Part shown: positions 1 through 21,500 of the stretch, one piece after another
Numbering within the stretch: the stretch's first letter is position 1
Layout: every line of letters begins with the position of its first letter
Origin: Hirudo medicinalis
Lineage: Eukaryota > Annelida > Clitellata > Hirudinida > Hirudinidae
Assembly (NCBI GenBank): GCA_011800805.1
Contig: MPNW01000140.1
Coordinates: 48,138 to 112,137, forward strand
Direction of reading: 5' to 3'
Length of the DNA stretch: 64,000 nt
Program-made: the position numbers and the translations under genes
The notes under the pieces: generated by a model
The model's database searches: none
Told to the model about the DNA's origin: nothing
The model's input: only the letters and a program-made list of their open reading frames with translations

Positions 1-3000
1 GATTCCAGCCTTGGAGATACCATTCTTAAAGAGATTACAGATATTTCCTCATGCCTAGGAGATAGTTGCTTCAACAAGAAGATTTCTTTTGGTGATTCTG
101 ATCTTTCTTGGAAAACTCTACAATGTCCATCATTTATAAATTCTCCTCAGTCGATTGAACCAATTTCACCTGGAGTTGATGACTTCGATCTCGGGGAAGA
201 CTTTTTCAGAGAGTTTACAGTTGATTCCTCTTGCCCAAGAGATAATGTTCGCTCTCTCTCTTTTGGAGACACCACTCCTCCCTATGATCCTTTAAATGAC
301 ATTATAGTAGGGAAAGATGTGAATGGCGAATTCTTGCTTGTTGTGCAAAGTTGTGATGACGACTCTAGGACTAATGGTTAGTTATATTTTTCCTTTAATT
401 GTTGCTGATCGATTGGGATAGGTTTTGATATTATAATCTTGCTTATTAATCCTTATAAATATTCGCATTTTTGTTTTAGACTTTATGTTCCAAAGATATC
501 TTAAATGGGTTCAGAGGACTGAAATCAAAACGCCAGGTTGAAATTTAAAAAAAAAACATTTATTACTACAGAAGCATAATATTTAATTATTATTAATAAT
601 TATTTGATGTCAAACAGGGAAACCTATATGCCTTAATGAAAGAAAGCTCTTGCTATGCAATAGATATTTCACTCATTTAAATTATTAATCATCATGTGCA
701 GAGTTGTTTGAAAAATTTGATTGCATGGAATTTTAGCTTTCACATTTTAGTTTTTCTACATTTTTAATGGCTCAATTAGATTGTCGCGATTAATGAAATT
801 TTGTTGATTACGAACCGTTCGCAGACAAGGACATCAATGCCTACAGAGCTATGGCTTCGTTGCCTGAGGAAATGTTGACAAAATCTGATGAACACGGCAA
901 TACGTGAGCTAACGATCAGAATCTAAACTTTAATCTTGAATTACATATTCTATTATATCACATATTACATATTTTATGATATTGTCAAGTCCTATTATCT
1001 TTTTGGTCACCACAACTTCATTTCACTAAGTTTGAAATTTTGTTTCTTGTTCCTTAAATATTAAGTAGGTAAGCGTCAAAAGGAAATATGAATCAAGTTC
1101 AACATAATGACCGATGCCTGCGGGCAACCCGACGGGAATTTTTTCCTCCTAATTGGACTACATGCTTTTTTCCCTGAATTAAATTTTTTTTTATGTTGAA
1201 GGTTGATTACAGATGTGGTCTTAAAATGCAGCCCATCAACTTTCAAGGCTCTCTTGGAAAGATATAAAAGGAGTGGATTACTTTCAGAATTTGTTAACAA
1301 GAAGAATAAGTCCAATCGAGTAAGTTTTCTTTTAAGTTTGCTTTATTTCATTCACATTTATTTATTTAATTTCATAAGTAAGCAGTGAACAAATGCCTTT
1401 TACTTGTTCATGAGCAAATAAACGAGAAAATTTGTCAGAGAGGTTGTGACTCGAACATATCATTTACAATAGGTAGGGAGTAAGGTCGTAATCATTAATG
1501 AGGCAGGTGAATCGAATGTAGGTTGTGGGTGAAACATGTTATTAGGGGAGTTCCAAATTTTGTTTTGATTATGCGATTAGTGAAAGAGTATTTAGTCGTG
1601 TCTAGTGAGCAATAGTCAGGCCTAAGTTAAAACTGATGTCCTTTAGTGATGAATAATTAGTGAAGTCTGTTGATATCAAGTTGATCATCTTGCATAGTAA
1701 ACAGAGATCAGCTTTGAGACAGTGATGTTCAAGTGATTTAAGTTTCACTGCCTTGAGATGATCATGGTACCCTAGTTGTCTGACAAGGGATGATGGCCTT
1801 GTTAAATATCTTTTGAATCTTTTCAATGCTCTCAATCAAGTACTTGTGGTGAGGGTTCCAGACCTGACAGCTGCACTCAAGGAGTGGTCTGACATAGTCA
1901 CAGAAAGCTTTGATGAGAAGATTTACATCCCTAGACAAAATACAGTCTAATTTTATGTTATGATTTTTACTTAAATAGACCCCACTGCATTATGCAGTCC
2001 ATCTCTGTGATGCACAAAAGGTGAGACTCTTGGTTGAAATGGGAGCTGATGTGAACATCGATGTAATCACATCTTCTTGCGGGGTACAAAAATGGAAAAC
2101 AGAGTCCCTCATAAGCCATGTCATCTCCAAAGCTCGATCAAACACTTCCCTTCCCATCCTGATAGAACTGCTCTGTTCTCCAAAAGCAGATCTGATGCAA
2201 TTTTGTTCAGAAGGTTAAGTTATTACATTTAACCGCTATCTATTTAGAATTGTTTAGATGATAAACAGTTAATTTGAAGCTGGCTAAATGATTTATCTTT
2301 TATAATGGGTTTTTATCAATTTTGTATGACTAAGATTTAATTAATTTTCTTCATTGAATGTCTATGTAGTGATCTTCAGTCAGTTGAATATGGGTCAATA
2401 ATCTGTACTTGATATTAATATTTTACAATTGAATAAATAACCATCAGTACATGTGATTATGTCTGTTATTGTGAATAATTACTGTTGATAAATTATATTA
2501 ATTAAAGATATTCAAGCAACTGCCAACAAAACGGAACAGTTTAGGCATTCTAACCTAAGAAATCGTGTTCCAAATTTTTCAGTAGAATTTTTGCAAATCA
2601 TGACATCATTTAGGAGACTATCATTGTCCATATTTTATTAAGAATATCTGAAGATATTGGTGTTATAATTAGTCATTTGATTATGTCTTGCTCAGTTTTC
2701 AACTTTGCAAAATATAAATAGATTTTACTTTCTCTGGGTAAGAAAGCTCATGAGTTGTTGTTTGTATGTATTTCAGGTTGCACGCCTCTTCATACAGCCA
2801 TTTTGTGTCGAGATGTGCCACTCAGCGTATCAAAAGAGATTATTTATCATCTCGTCATGAGGGGTTCTGACATCAACATGCAGGTCTGAAAATAATTTCA
2901 TTGTGAGGCAGCTGATCTTCATGGTCATATTGCCAAAATATGACCACATTTCTAAGTTTTTGAAACATCTATGCTTATTGCAAGTGTAATAGCTTCTCCA

Positions 3001-3974
3001 AAATATTCGAAATGCAACTATAAATCAGCTGTTAAAGATAGAAATGCATGAAATTGCTTTAGTAGGTGAAATTGTGACAGACTTTATTGCAATAGTTAAA
3101 GTTCTTATGTAATTGTAATTAAATTTTTATTTAGTGATTTTTAGTTCCAAAAATTTAATTTTAAAATGTGGAAACTGAGCATTGCAAAAAGGATTATATG
3201 ATGAAATTCTCCAGAAAATTGCATTTCATAATATACATAATTCTTAAAATTATTTCAAATATTTAGTTATATATCTGAAATCTATGAAAAATTTTTTCCA
3301 GACATATTTAAATAGTGAAATTCCATTTGAAAGAAAATGGTAAATGGATCTTAAATTAAAATATAATTTATCAAAAACTTCAAATAATACACTGAAATCC
3401 ATCACAATGTTGCCTATCTTCAAGCTAGTACATGCACTCCTATTTTTAATGGCTTTAGTCGTTCTTTGAACATTTTAGCATAGTTTATCATACTTGAAAT
3501 TTTACTTTTACTACTATCTTGTTTTTGGTCTCATTGCCCATAACACATTGTAAGCACAAAGGAACTTTGTTCAAATAAATGGCACTACCTTTTGTTGTCA
3601 TTGTAACATTTTTTTAAGTCGGTACACGTAGGCTGATATTTCAGGACTCACTCAAAAGGACCCCCCTTTCTTGTGCAGCAGAGCGTGGCCACCATCTTGT
3701 ATCTCATCTGTTCCAGGCAATTAAGGCTGCATATCCAGTTAAACACCAAAGCATGATAAAGAGCATGCTTCAACCTGGATTCAAATTCCTCAGGATGGCC
3801 TTTGAACTGCATCACTCCGAGCCCATTGCAATGGTCGAGCTCATTAACTTGCTCGTGGAGCACGGTGCCGAGCTGACCCAGAAAAGTGCTGACTCTGAGC
3901 TCAAGGAAGAGCTCTTGAGATTTCAAGGAATCAAGATAAATCTTCTGACCAAAGGTTGCAAACTAGCAGCTTAA
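1..3974 (+). CDS. Ankyrin-repeat protein, 5' end missing
   Basis: Exons inferred at 1..376, 825..903, 1202..1319, 1979..2213, 2777..2883 and 3645..3974 (stop TAA); all phases agree and 414 codons are in the window. Exon 1 is open from base 1 and serine/aspartate-rich. It holds two imperfect copies of a segment containing a D-S-S-C core and an S-F-G-D motif. Ankyrin signatures follow: TPLHYAV with LLVEMGADVN, then CTPLHTAI with LVMRGSDIN, then TPLSCAAERG and a last LINLLVEHGAEL. The DEHGNT start of the repeat block and the acidic, Ser-rich front half recall I-kappa-B/Bcl3-type proteins, but no DSGxxS degron is visible in the part present. The function is therefore open; a protein-binding scaffold is all that can be inferred. 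The first large intron carries an antisense LINE remnant. Confidence 0.75.
1490..1930 (-). mobile_element. LINE reverse-transcriptase C-terminal remnant
   Basis: Read on the minus strand, this intronic stretch encodes a typical C-terminal part of a CR1/L2-like LINE polymerase: YVRPLLECSCQVWNPHHKYL, then IEKIQKIFNKAI, then after a frame change KAVKLKSLEHHCLKADLCLL. Frameshifts and in-frame stops break it. It lies in intron 3 of the ankyrin gene, opposite to transcription. The assignment rests on recognising the family motif order; the exact clade cannot be fixed by eye. Confidence 0.7.
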
Positions 3975-6403
3975 TTGTGTGCCTCAAGAGGTGCCCTTCA
4001 GTGTTTATTAATGAATGTAAAAGCTAAAGATTCAGATTTTTCTCATAATTTATCCCATGCTTTTACTAATTGTTGCATTTATACATTTCTTTTTATTTGA
4101 TTGCCTCTTGGGTACTGCTCTGGTTTGTACTCTGACTTTAAATGTCAGCTAATTGTAATTGTAATTTATAGGGCAGCTACAAAGGTAGTAAATTCACATT
4201 TTATTTGGCGATATTAGTGACGTGGCGTGTTGGTAAGGCCTCTCAAACTCTTTGACATGAGCTTTTCGTCACTTCACTAATTACTCACTTAATAGTGCGG
4301 CCTTCCCGACCATTCGTCGTAAATTGCATCTACGTAGCATTGTCATTAACATTTTAAACAAGTTCTCACCACTATTCTTGTCTGAAAATTTGTTGATTGT
4401 CTGCCAACAAGTGCTTTTCTAGGTCTCTCTCTAAAACACTCCTTCACTCAAACACTGATAAGAAATATCATTGTAGTGATTATATTGTAGCAATTCGCTT
4501 TAGACCTTCAGTTAGTTGCAGCTTATAAATCCTGTGGACTTCATTAACTTCTTAGTAAATTTTAAGCTTGACATAGTGAAGGTCACTTTTCAAGCATCAT
4601 CAAAATTTAGATTTTTAAATCCATTTGTCACTTTTACCATAATGAATGCTCCAACTGCATTTGAATCTTATTTCGGTTCAGACAGACTTACTTTTACCAT
4701 TAGTTAACTAGAAAGACATAGCATTTTCATTAACTTTCAAAGTTGTTCACTTTCAGCCTTATTTTTAGTTTCATTCTATTATTAAAGTTTAATTGTAGTC
4801 AATAAGTAAAATTAGGGCTAAATTTATTTATTTATTAACTTAATCTGTTAATCCTTTATACTTAATCTTTGTTTCAAGAGCAAAATCTCTATTTCATGTT
4901 TTGCTTTGTTTTTTATCCTAACATGTTTTCCTAGGTGCATTCATGTAATTCCCAGATGAATCTGTAGTGCTGTTTATGGGGAACATTCCATGTTTGATTC
5001 AACTGATCAATTTGAGCTTTTATAATTGTTTTGACATTACAAAATTAATAATTTTTTAAAATTTATTTCGAATAATGTATTTAAGCAGCCATCCGTCAAA
5101 CTTCAACAGAATGTTCGGCCAATCAATATAATGCTCCATCCCGAGGAGGCTTGCAGCATTGCCTTGCTAAGGTGCAAACATGTCCTTACGACTGTCAACA
5201 ATCGTTTGGTTTTTGACGGCATAAATTACTTTGAGTGCTGGTGAACAAAAACAAATTTGCAGGTGGTGCTTGGTGCAGTCAGTGGAGAGCAACATAATAG
5301 CTGGCTTAAACAAAATAACAAATAAACAAATTGGATGATGTCTCAACATAAATTTTACAAAATTTGGAGTAAGTCCACGAATCACTTTATCAGATATCAA
5401 AATAAAATGAGAGCAAACGAGGTCACAAACAAAATAAGTTTTCTTCTCAAGTTCTAAAGCAGCTCTTTAATGAAGTGGTGTATTAATGCTATAACTTCCG
5501 TTTTTATTACTTTACTAAACCGATATGTCGAAATTACCATTTCTAGGGCGAAAGGAGATACTTTCTATATTCAAGGCAGAGTAAATCAACAGGGTTATTA
5601 GAGATTAAATTTGAATTGCATATAAATGATTTGAGTCAGTAATAAAAAAAGTTATCAGCATTAAAATAACAATGGTTTCAAGAAAAAAAATTCATGCACT
5701 GCTTAGAATCACAATTAACTATAATTAGCAATGAAACTTTGTAATAGGAAAGGCACTCATAATCTCATAAGATTAAAGAAGAAAGATATACCTTGGTGAC
5801 GATCAAGCTTAGACAACCTGATTGAAATGATTTATTTATTATGTAATCCCAGGTATCACTAAGCATGAAAATATTTTGCAGTTGTAACTAGAGCAAATAA
5901 ATTTGAAATGTGCCAAAGTGAATAAATCTAGATATGTAAAAAGGGAGATTCTGGCTGTGGAATAAATGTGGCTTAAGTAACAACCTTTAACTGTTAAACT
6001 TAAGTATATTAATTATTTGAAACACTTTCTCCTTCTAAGTTTATAAGAATTTAATTTTAAAAAAAGGATAATAGAAGCCAATCATTAAACCCTGAAAATA
6101 GTAAATAGAGTTTAAATATAGTATGTGGTAAATGATGATTGAATATGCAAAATAAGCAATAATGAGAGGACATGTTCTAGCAGGTCCAAAGTGTTTGATG
6201 CGGAGATTAACAACAATGTGACAAAGCAGACAGAAATTCCATAGGATTCAGTAGTGGTTAAGATTATTCGATAGGCACTCATCCTCAAAAGATGACATAG
6301 TTACTTTAATAACTTAAAAACGCCTTCATTAAATAAAGAAGTATAAAAAGCCTACTCTGTTGAGGGCCAATGCAAAAGGAAGATGAAAAACTTCTAGATT
6401 CCC
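3975..6403. other. Intergenic spacer, no gene recognised
   Basis: AT-rich spacer between the stop of the ankyrin gene and the stop of the minus-strand LRR gene, so it should hold both 3' untranslated regions. Short ORFs here have no coding character or family resemblance. No repeat copy could be matched to the families seen elsewhere in the window. Confidence 0.6.
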
Positions 6404-8145
6404 TTATAGACGGTTTTCATCTGCCTCATCTATGGAAAATGGAAACTGCTCCTTTAGGCCATGATATGAAAATGCTCCTTTGGAAGGGGACGAGCCTCCT
6501 CTTTCTCCCAAGCTAAGGGTAGCATTTGCTTGTCTTTTCTTCCTCAACTTGTACATCGCGTACAAGATAACCAGGGCAAAAAGAGAGAAACTGATAAATA
6601 AAAAGATGACCACGGACAATATCTTCATGGAGGATTCCTGGGTGTGATTGCAATGATGGAAGAGCAAGTCTTCAGCATCTCTAAAGGTCACATTCACTGG
6701 GATCACACACCTGCAAAAATTGAAAGCATAATAACATAAAACATAGCCCTGGTAGACATTTATAACCACCTGAAAAATTATTCAAGCATACTGGTTACAT
6801 TGATTTATTAGCAAACTCAAGCAATTAATAATTTCAAGCATGAATAATAAGCAAAACTTTAATCATTTATTAAATTTTTAAATTATTTATTTTAATTTTT
6901 TTTAATTCAACTGCTCATTAATTTAACTTAAAACAAACACATTTTAAATTTAAAGAATCACATAATGTAAGAATTGCACCATACATGGCAATGCTAATCT
7001 AGTTTTGCCTCATTCCCATTTTGAGACAAAGTATTCTACCAATAATGCATTTACTTTACAGATTATTTAGGAGAATATTAATATTCTTTCCAAAAAAAAA
7101 CCAACAATGTCTCATTTTGGTGATTGACGGCTTTAAGTGTTGGATAGGCAACCATCCAGGAGTTGTCACAATTAGAACAGTTGATGGGGTTGCCATAAAT
7201 AAGCAGAGTCAAAGATATATTGTCATGAGAAAATTTATTGTCAGGCAATGCCTTGATCTTCAAATCCTTGAGCTGGTTGTGTGAGAGGTCAATCTTTTCC
7301 AGCTTATTTAAATTTTGGAAGCACTTTGACTTCACCTCAGATATGAGATTGCCTTGAAGGTTCATGATGACCAGAGTTCCACTAAGAAGTATAAAATCTG
7401 GCTGCGATACACTCTTGAGAAAATTATGCTCAAGACTTAACTGTTCTAAGGATGGTATAAATTCAAAAAAGTCAACAGGAATCTGAGAAATCTTGTTGTA
7501 GCCAAGGTTTAGTGTCTTCAAACTCATCAGTTGATGGCTATGGGTTGCAAATTTCTCAAGGCTTTCAATTCTGTTCATTGAGAGATCCAATAGGACCAGA
7601 TTTGAGAGTCCTTGAAAGGAACTTTTTTCAACTTTAACAATATTATTTTCATTCAAATACAAATAAGTTAGCTTGGGTACATTGTTTTCTGTAAAGAGCT
7701 GAGAGTCTATTAAATAAATGCTATTTGAAGCTAAACTAAGGTAACTAAGGTTCTCTAGACCTTCAAAAGTCTTTGAGTCCAGATCTATTATGTGATTATG
7801 GGATAGAGAAAGATGGATTAAGGATGCCAGGTTTGCAATCGCATCATCTAACACCAGACGAATGCCATCATAATTTAAATCAAGTCTAATAAGTTTACTA
7901 AAATTACGTAGCGATGGCAAAATTATGATATCATCATTCGAGATTTTCAAGGCTTCAAACTCTTTAAATGCATCAGGGATGTCTTTGAGTTTCGCATTAT
8001 CACACAAAATCTCAAATTGTTCAGTTTCCCCAAAAGGACACAACAAACATTTCTCAAAATAAAAAGTTTTACATGTTCCATTTTTTAACGAAAAGACGGT
8101 AACCGCCACATAAAAAAATACAAAGATTAAGCCTTTGAAAAACAT
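6404..8145 (-). CDS. Leucine-rich-repeat single-pass membrane protein
   Basis: Two exons, 7106..8145 and 6404..6710, join in phase 2 to give 448 residues. The start at 8145 is preferred over an upstream in-frame ATG (8205) because it begins a good signal peptide (MFFKG then a hydrophobic run ending near SLKNG). A cysteine-bearing N-cap and about ten LRRs of the LxxLxLxxN type follow (about residues 80-300). Then comes an LRRCT cap with the NCxxC...W...C...C pattern (to about 367), one transmembrane helix (about 377-400), a basic KLRKKR stop-transfer, and a cytoplasmic tail of about 48 residues. No TIR or kinase domain is present, so it resembles LRR adhesion or recognition proteins rather than a Toll receptor. 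The donor GTTGGT is chosen because it restores the LRRCT cysteines. The gene is head to head with POLR3B. Confidence 0.85.
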
Positions 8146-8518
8146 GGTCGCATCTCTACCCGATCTTAACTTTACACACAAAATACTCGATCCAGATAAA
8201 AACACAAAAGCAAGAAAGCAACTATAAACATTTCACTAACATTTTAAATAAAATGAAAAAAACTGCATTCCAGAAGTAACGAATTAATTTGAGTTGATTA
8301 AATAATTATTAGTAAATTATTTTTATGTAGAATTTGTATTTTTGATTACAGAAAAACCTTTTACAATTTTAATATTTTAATTATATAATATTATAGTTTT
8401 TATAATTAAAAGTTTTTTCAGAAGTTAGAATGTGTTTTCAAAATAAAATTTAAAAGTGAATGAGGTTCAATTTGCCTACTTGTTTTTTAACCGGCGGTTC
8501 ACGTTCTGAATCGTCGAA
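8146..8518. promoter_or_regulatory. Shared spacer of two divergent genes
   Basis: Only 373 bases separate the start codons of the minus-strand LRR gene and plus-strand POLR3B, so both 5' untranslated regions and core promoters must lie here unless upstream noncoding exons exist. The POLR3B-proximal 35 bases are noticeably richer in CpG than the surroundings. No TATA box or named factor site could be assigned with confidence. Confidence 0.4.
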
Positions 8519-17226
<8,708 letters not shown>

Positions 17227-17640
17227 AACGTTGTGCGTTATCCTCATATTACAGTCGTCAATGTGAATGACTGTCTGTTATTAACTGCCTCTTTTGTTGT
17301 TCAATAGACCAGATGTGCCACAGTTTTGGCATTGCTTTGAGTAGATTTGTGGTGATGCTGAGCTATTCAACTATGAGTTTAGAAAGCATGATGGTGGAAA
17401 GCACTATCGTGGAGCTCATGGACGTCTGAATGTTTAGGATTTGTATCGTCGCGATGCGTTTTAGGCTTATTACCTAATAACACTGATAAACAGCCACAAT
17501 GCTTCAGAAATAAAGATAGTCATACCTTACTAAATACGATAAATACTGATTACGAAAATGATATTTAGAATTGTTGATTGACTGTAGTGTTCAAGATATA
17601 CAATCATTTAGTGTATTGTACTAAAGAAACTACTGCGGAG
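17227..17640. other. POLR3B 3' flank
   Basis: Downstream of the POLR3B stop. An AATAAA hexamer near 17509 is a plausible polyadenylation signal. No further coding sequence was recognised. Confidence 0.5.
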
Positions 17641-17980
17641 CATACCGAAAGGGAATCATCAGAGTGTCCCCGTCACCGAGCGTTTCGGCCCAAACTCCTT
17701 AAGCTCTCGTGGGGGTGGGCCAAACCCGTTTGATCAGGCGGGTGTCCCTGTCGGGTATTACCCTAATGTTACCCATCTTCAGAACATCACCCATTATGTT
17801 ATCGACTAAAGACTCGCGGCGACCTTTGCACATCGACACCATATAATGCAAACTGAGCGTTATATTTTCTTTGTAGCGGTCGCCTTCACTTTGAAAATTA
17901 CATTCACCGGCCGCGCGCATTTATCGCATTAAACGCTCATTGCGTTCTATGTCCTTTGCCAATGCGCGCGCCATCACCTC
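17640..17980 (-). other. CpG-rich island with an ORF broken by one stop
   Basis: This stretch is strikingly richer in G+C and CpG (several GCGCGC and CGCGGC words) than the AT-rich DNA around it. On the minus strand, one frame runs from an ATG at 17974 to a stop at 17699 with a single TAA, just before an ATG at 17920. The conceptual protein has no family I recognise. It could be a promoter-type CpG island, a young or foreign insertion, or part of the mobile-element relic next to it at 18000-18160. Confidence 0.4.
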
Positions 17981-17999
17981 AACACCCAAACCACACATC

Positions 18000-18165
18000 T
18001 TTTATTTCCTCGAGGGAACTTGCATGATGTAAGAAATGTGATTCATACAGATAATGTTTGCTACTTTTGTGGTGAAGTGACTTACATCTCAAAAGTGTCA
18101 TGTAACTGCAACGATAAGAAAGCCTTTCACCTTGGCCCCTCTGAGAGTCATTAGAGCATGGGGAA
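18000..18165 (+). mobile_element. Relic of a transposon-associated CxxC ORF
   Basis: The plus strand encodes DNVCYFCGEVTYISK. This resembles the conserved (Y/V)CYxCGE(V/F)T motif of a repetitive ORF family common in invertebrate genomes and thought to be linked to mobile elements. The frame ends soon after and the rest of the family sequence is absent. The motif is recognised from memory of the family, so the call is tentative. Confidence 0.4.
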
Positions 18166-18529
18166 AAAATGTTCAGCATCAACCACTTTAAAAAAAATTG
18201 TAGAACAGTAATTATTTTAATTAAGTGTAATTAGTCAAAGTTAAGCCTTATGACGTCATTTATGGTAAACCTTTAAAAATATCCAAAATTTCTTGATATT
18301 TAAAATAGAAGGCGCTTGATAGTTATATTAATAATATGTCTTTGTTATTTCTTGGATGTCCTTTGTAAATAGTCGACGTATTATATATATTATTATATAT
18401 TGTTCGTGGTTGTGCTTGTATACCTAAGCTGGTATAACCTTCTTTTTTTTCATTACGAATCTAAACATTTGTCAAAATAGTAACAAGCGGGTCATATCAT
18501 ATGAGTGGTCATTAAATACCTTTGTCGCA

Positions 18530-21500
18530 ATGGATTTGGAATCGAATAATGAAGGCCAGTTTATTGAAGAGTATCATGCGGAATTCATGATGAAAAGAAT
18601 GAATAATTTTTTTGAACAGGAACAGGTGAATGTGTATTAACACTATTATTATTACGATTTATAACCTTTTAACAAAAAGTTAACAGGTCGATATATGAAA
18701 ACAATGTCATCTACCTAACTTACTTTGCTGCAGTCATTGATTAAATTTAAAATAATTTCAATACTTGCAAAGCTCTGTGATGTAATTCTGGTCATTGGAG
18801 ACACAAAGATTGGGGCTCACAGAGTTGTACTTGGTTCAGCTTCTGACTACTTTGCTGCAATGTTCACCAGCAATATTAGGGAAGCAACTGTGAGGGAGGT
18901 GACAATGAAAGATATTGACCCAGAATCACTCAAGTCACTGATCAAGTATATGTACTTAGGTACATATTCGGTACTTAATGCGGATGACGAATTTAGTACA
19001 AAGCCATTACTTAAAAAGGTGTTTAGTGTCAGAAATTTCATAAAATTTAACAGATTTCATTTTAAAAATATTTTTTTTTTAATCAAGTGGAATATTTGAT
19101 CTATTTACTTTGTTTTATCACTTTTCCACCATTAGGAAATCTGGAAATAAGGGAAGAAACAGTGGAGAGTCTAATGCAAACAGCCTGTCTTCTTCAACTG
19201 AACCAAGTTGTCGGTGCATGTTCAGAGTTCCTAGAAAAACAACTTCATCCCTCTAATTGCATTGGAATCAGACATTTTGCAGATGTCCAGGGCTGCTCCT
19301 CTCTTTTCCGGAGAGCAGATGATTTTGTGATCGTAAGTGTTTCAATAATTTCAAGAGCCTTGCTCTTAAATGGTTCTTAATAACATTATAATGTTATTAT
19401 TAATTAATTATAATTATTCAATTATGCATTTGTTTGAAAAAGTTCCATTAAATGTTATTTGAATAAATTGGATAGGAACACTTTGAGAAAATCATAAATA
19501 GCCAAGAGTTCTTGAAGCTGTCCTCCGATGATTTGTTAGAATTGTTCAAGAATGAGGATCTCAATGTCTCAGATGAATCTATTGTTTTCCATTCCCTTGT
19601 CCATTGGGCCAACAATGATCCCATAGGCAGAAAGCTCCATCTACCTAAGTTGCTGGCTCATGTCAAATTACCCCTTTTGGCTCCACAGGTTGTAAGAGAA
19701 ATTATTTGCTTGAGGATATTAAAAGTAGTTCAATTAGGCCTAAGACATTTTATTTTAAACTGTTATTTATTTTAATTTGATTACTTTAATATATTATTTT
19801 AATTTGCTATAAAGCAAGAATTGCCTCAGTACAGTCAGCGTGTTGCCTGTGCAGGTTGGCCGAATGGGTTGCAATCCTGCGGCGGTTATAGCAACAGCCT
19901 TAATGTGTTGTGTTCACAACCCAGCCTGCACCACCAGGGAGCGCCCTTGGGTGGGGGCGCCATGTAAATGGCAGATCGATTAAAAAAGTACCTTGTTTGA
20001 AAACATCCTGTTCGGATATATGAGGCACTCAAAAGATCGGATAAATACAAAGTACTGACGTTATCAATGCAAGTCCTGTACTAACTTACGTCATATGGAT
20101 GATCAGCATTGCTATACATACATTTAACATATCATATTAAAGTTCTTTTTTGTTGTCACTGGATTTATTGCTGTTGCAAGAAATGTTTCAATCTCTTCTA
20201 ACAGTTTCTAGCTGACCATGTGGAGATGAACAGACTTTTCAAGGATGAACCCTCCTGCCAAGAGCTCATCTTTGAAGCCATGAAGTACCACCTGCTCCCC
20301 GAGAGACGACTCACCATGCAGAACTGGAGGACCAAACCTAGGAAGTCCACTGTAGGTACTTTGTATGCTGTCGGAGGCATGGACTGTTCGAAAGGTGAGT
20401 AATTGAGTTATCAATTTGAACTGATGTACAACTTAACTATTGTTACTACTATGTTAATGAACTCAATTTTATACCTTTGGATTTAGGCTACTCTTGAAAT
20501 GTTGGTTCCCAAAAATTAAGATGCTAGTATACTTGTACTCAAGAAAAATCATACAAAATAAATTGGCATTTATAATGAAATGTGAAATTCTGACAGGTGC
20601 AATCAGCATCGAGAAGTACGATCTCCGAACTGACAGCTGGGTGGAATTTGCTAACATGAATGGTCGAAGACTCCAGTTTGGTCTTGCAGTCATTGAGGAT
20701 TGTTTATATGTGGTGGGTGGGAGAGATGGACTGAAAACACTCAGCAGCGTGGAGTGCTTCAATCCGTCCACAAAGACCTGGTCGTTAGTCACGCCAATGT
20801 CCACGCATAGGCATGGCTTAGGTTTGGATGGATTTATTTTTTATTTATTTATTCATTCAAAAGATCAAGTGCACAATTTTAAATTTTGTCCACATTGTGG
20901 TTGAATGATAACTGGAGTTAGCATTTGAGTATTGGCAGGTTGGCTGAATGGGTTGCGCTCCTGCATGCAGTGGTAATGGCACCAGACATAATGTATGGTG
21001 TTCGCAACCCGGCCTGCATCGTTAGGGAGCTCCCTGTATAATGGTAGATCGATTAAAAAGTGCCTGCACATCCTATTTGGATACATAAGGCAATCAAAAG
21101 ATCAGTTAATTGCAATTGCAATTGTTCTGGTATAGATGTAAAAGTCTACTTTTAAAACATCTTTAGTATTTGGTAATAAGGATTATTCAATGCATACTAT
21201 GGAAATGGTTCTTACTATTCTTCTGTTTTCCATCTATTAATTCCTTCTATTTCAATCTAATTTTAATATTCAGGTGTTGCGGTATTGGAAGGTCCCATGT
21301 ATGCCATCGGAGGACACGATGGTTGGTCGTACTTGAACACTGTGGAAAGATGGGATCCCCAGGCTAAACAATGGTGTTACGTTGCCTCGATGTCCACACA
21401 GAGAAGTACTGTTGGAGCCACTGTTTTGGGCAACAAGTTTGTTTTATAGATAGTTTAACTATTTTGTTTGTTTTATAGATAGTATATTGTTGCTGATGAT

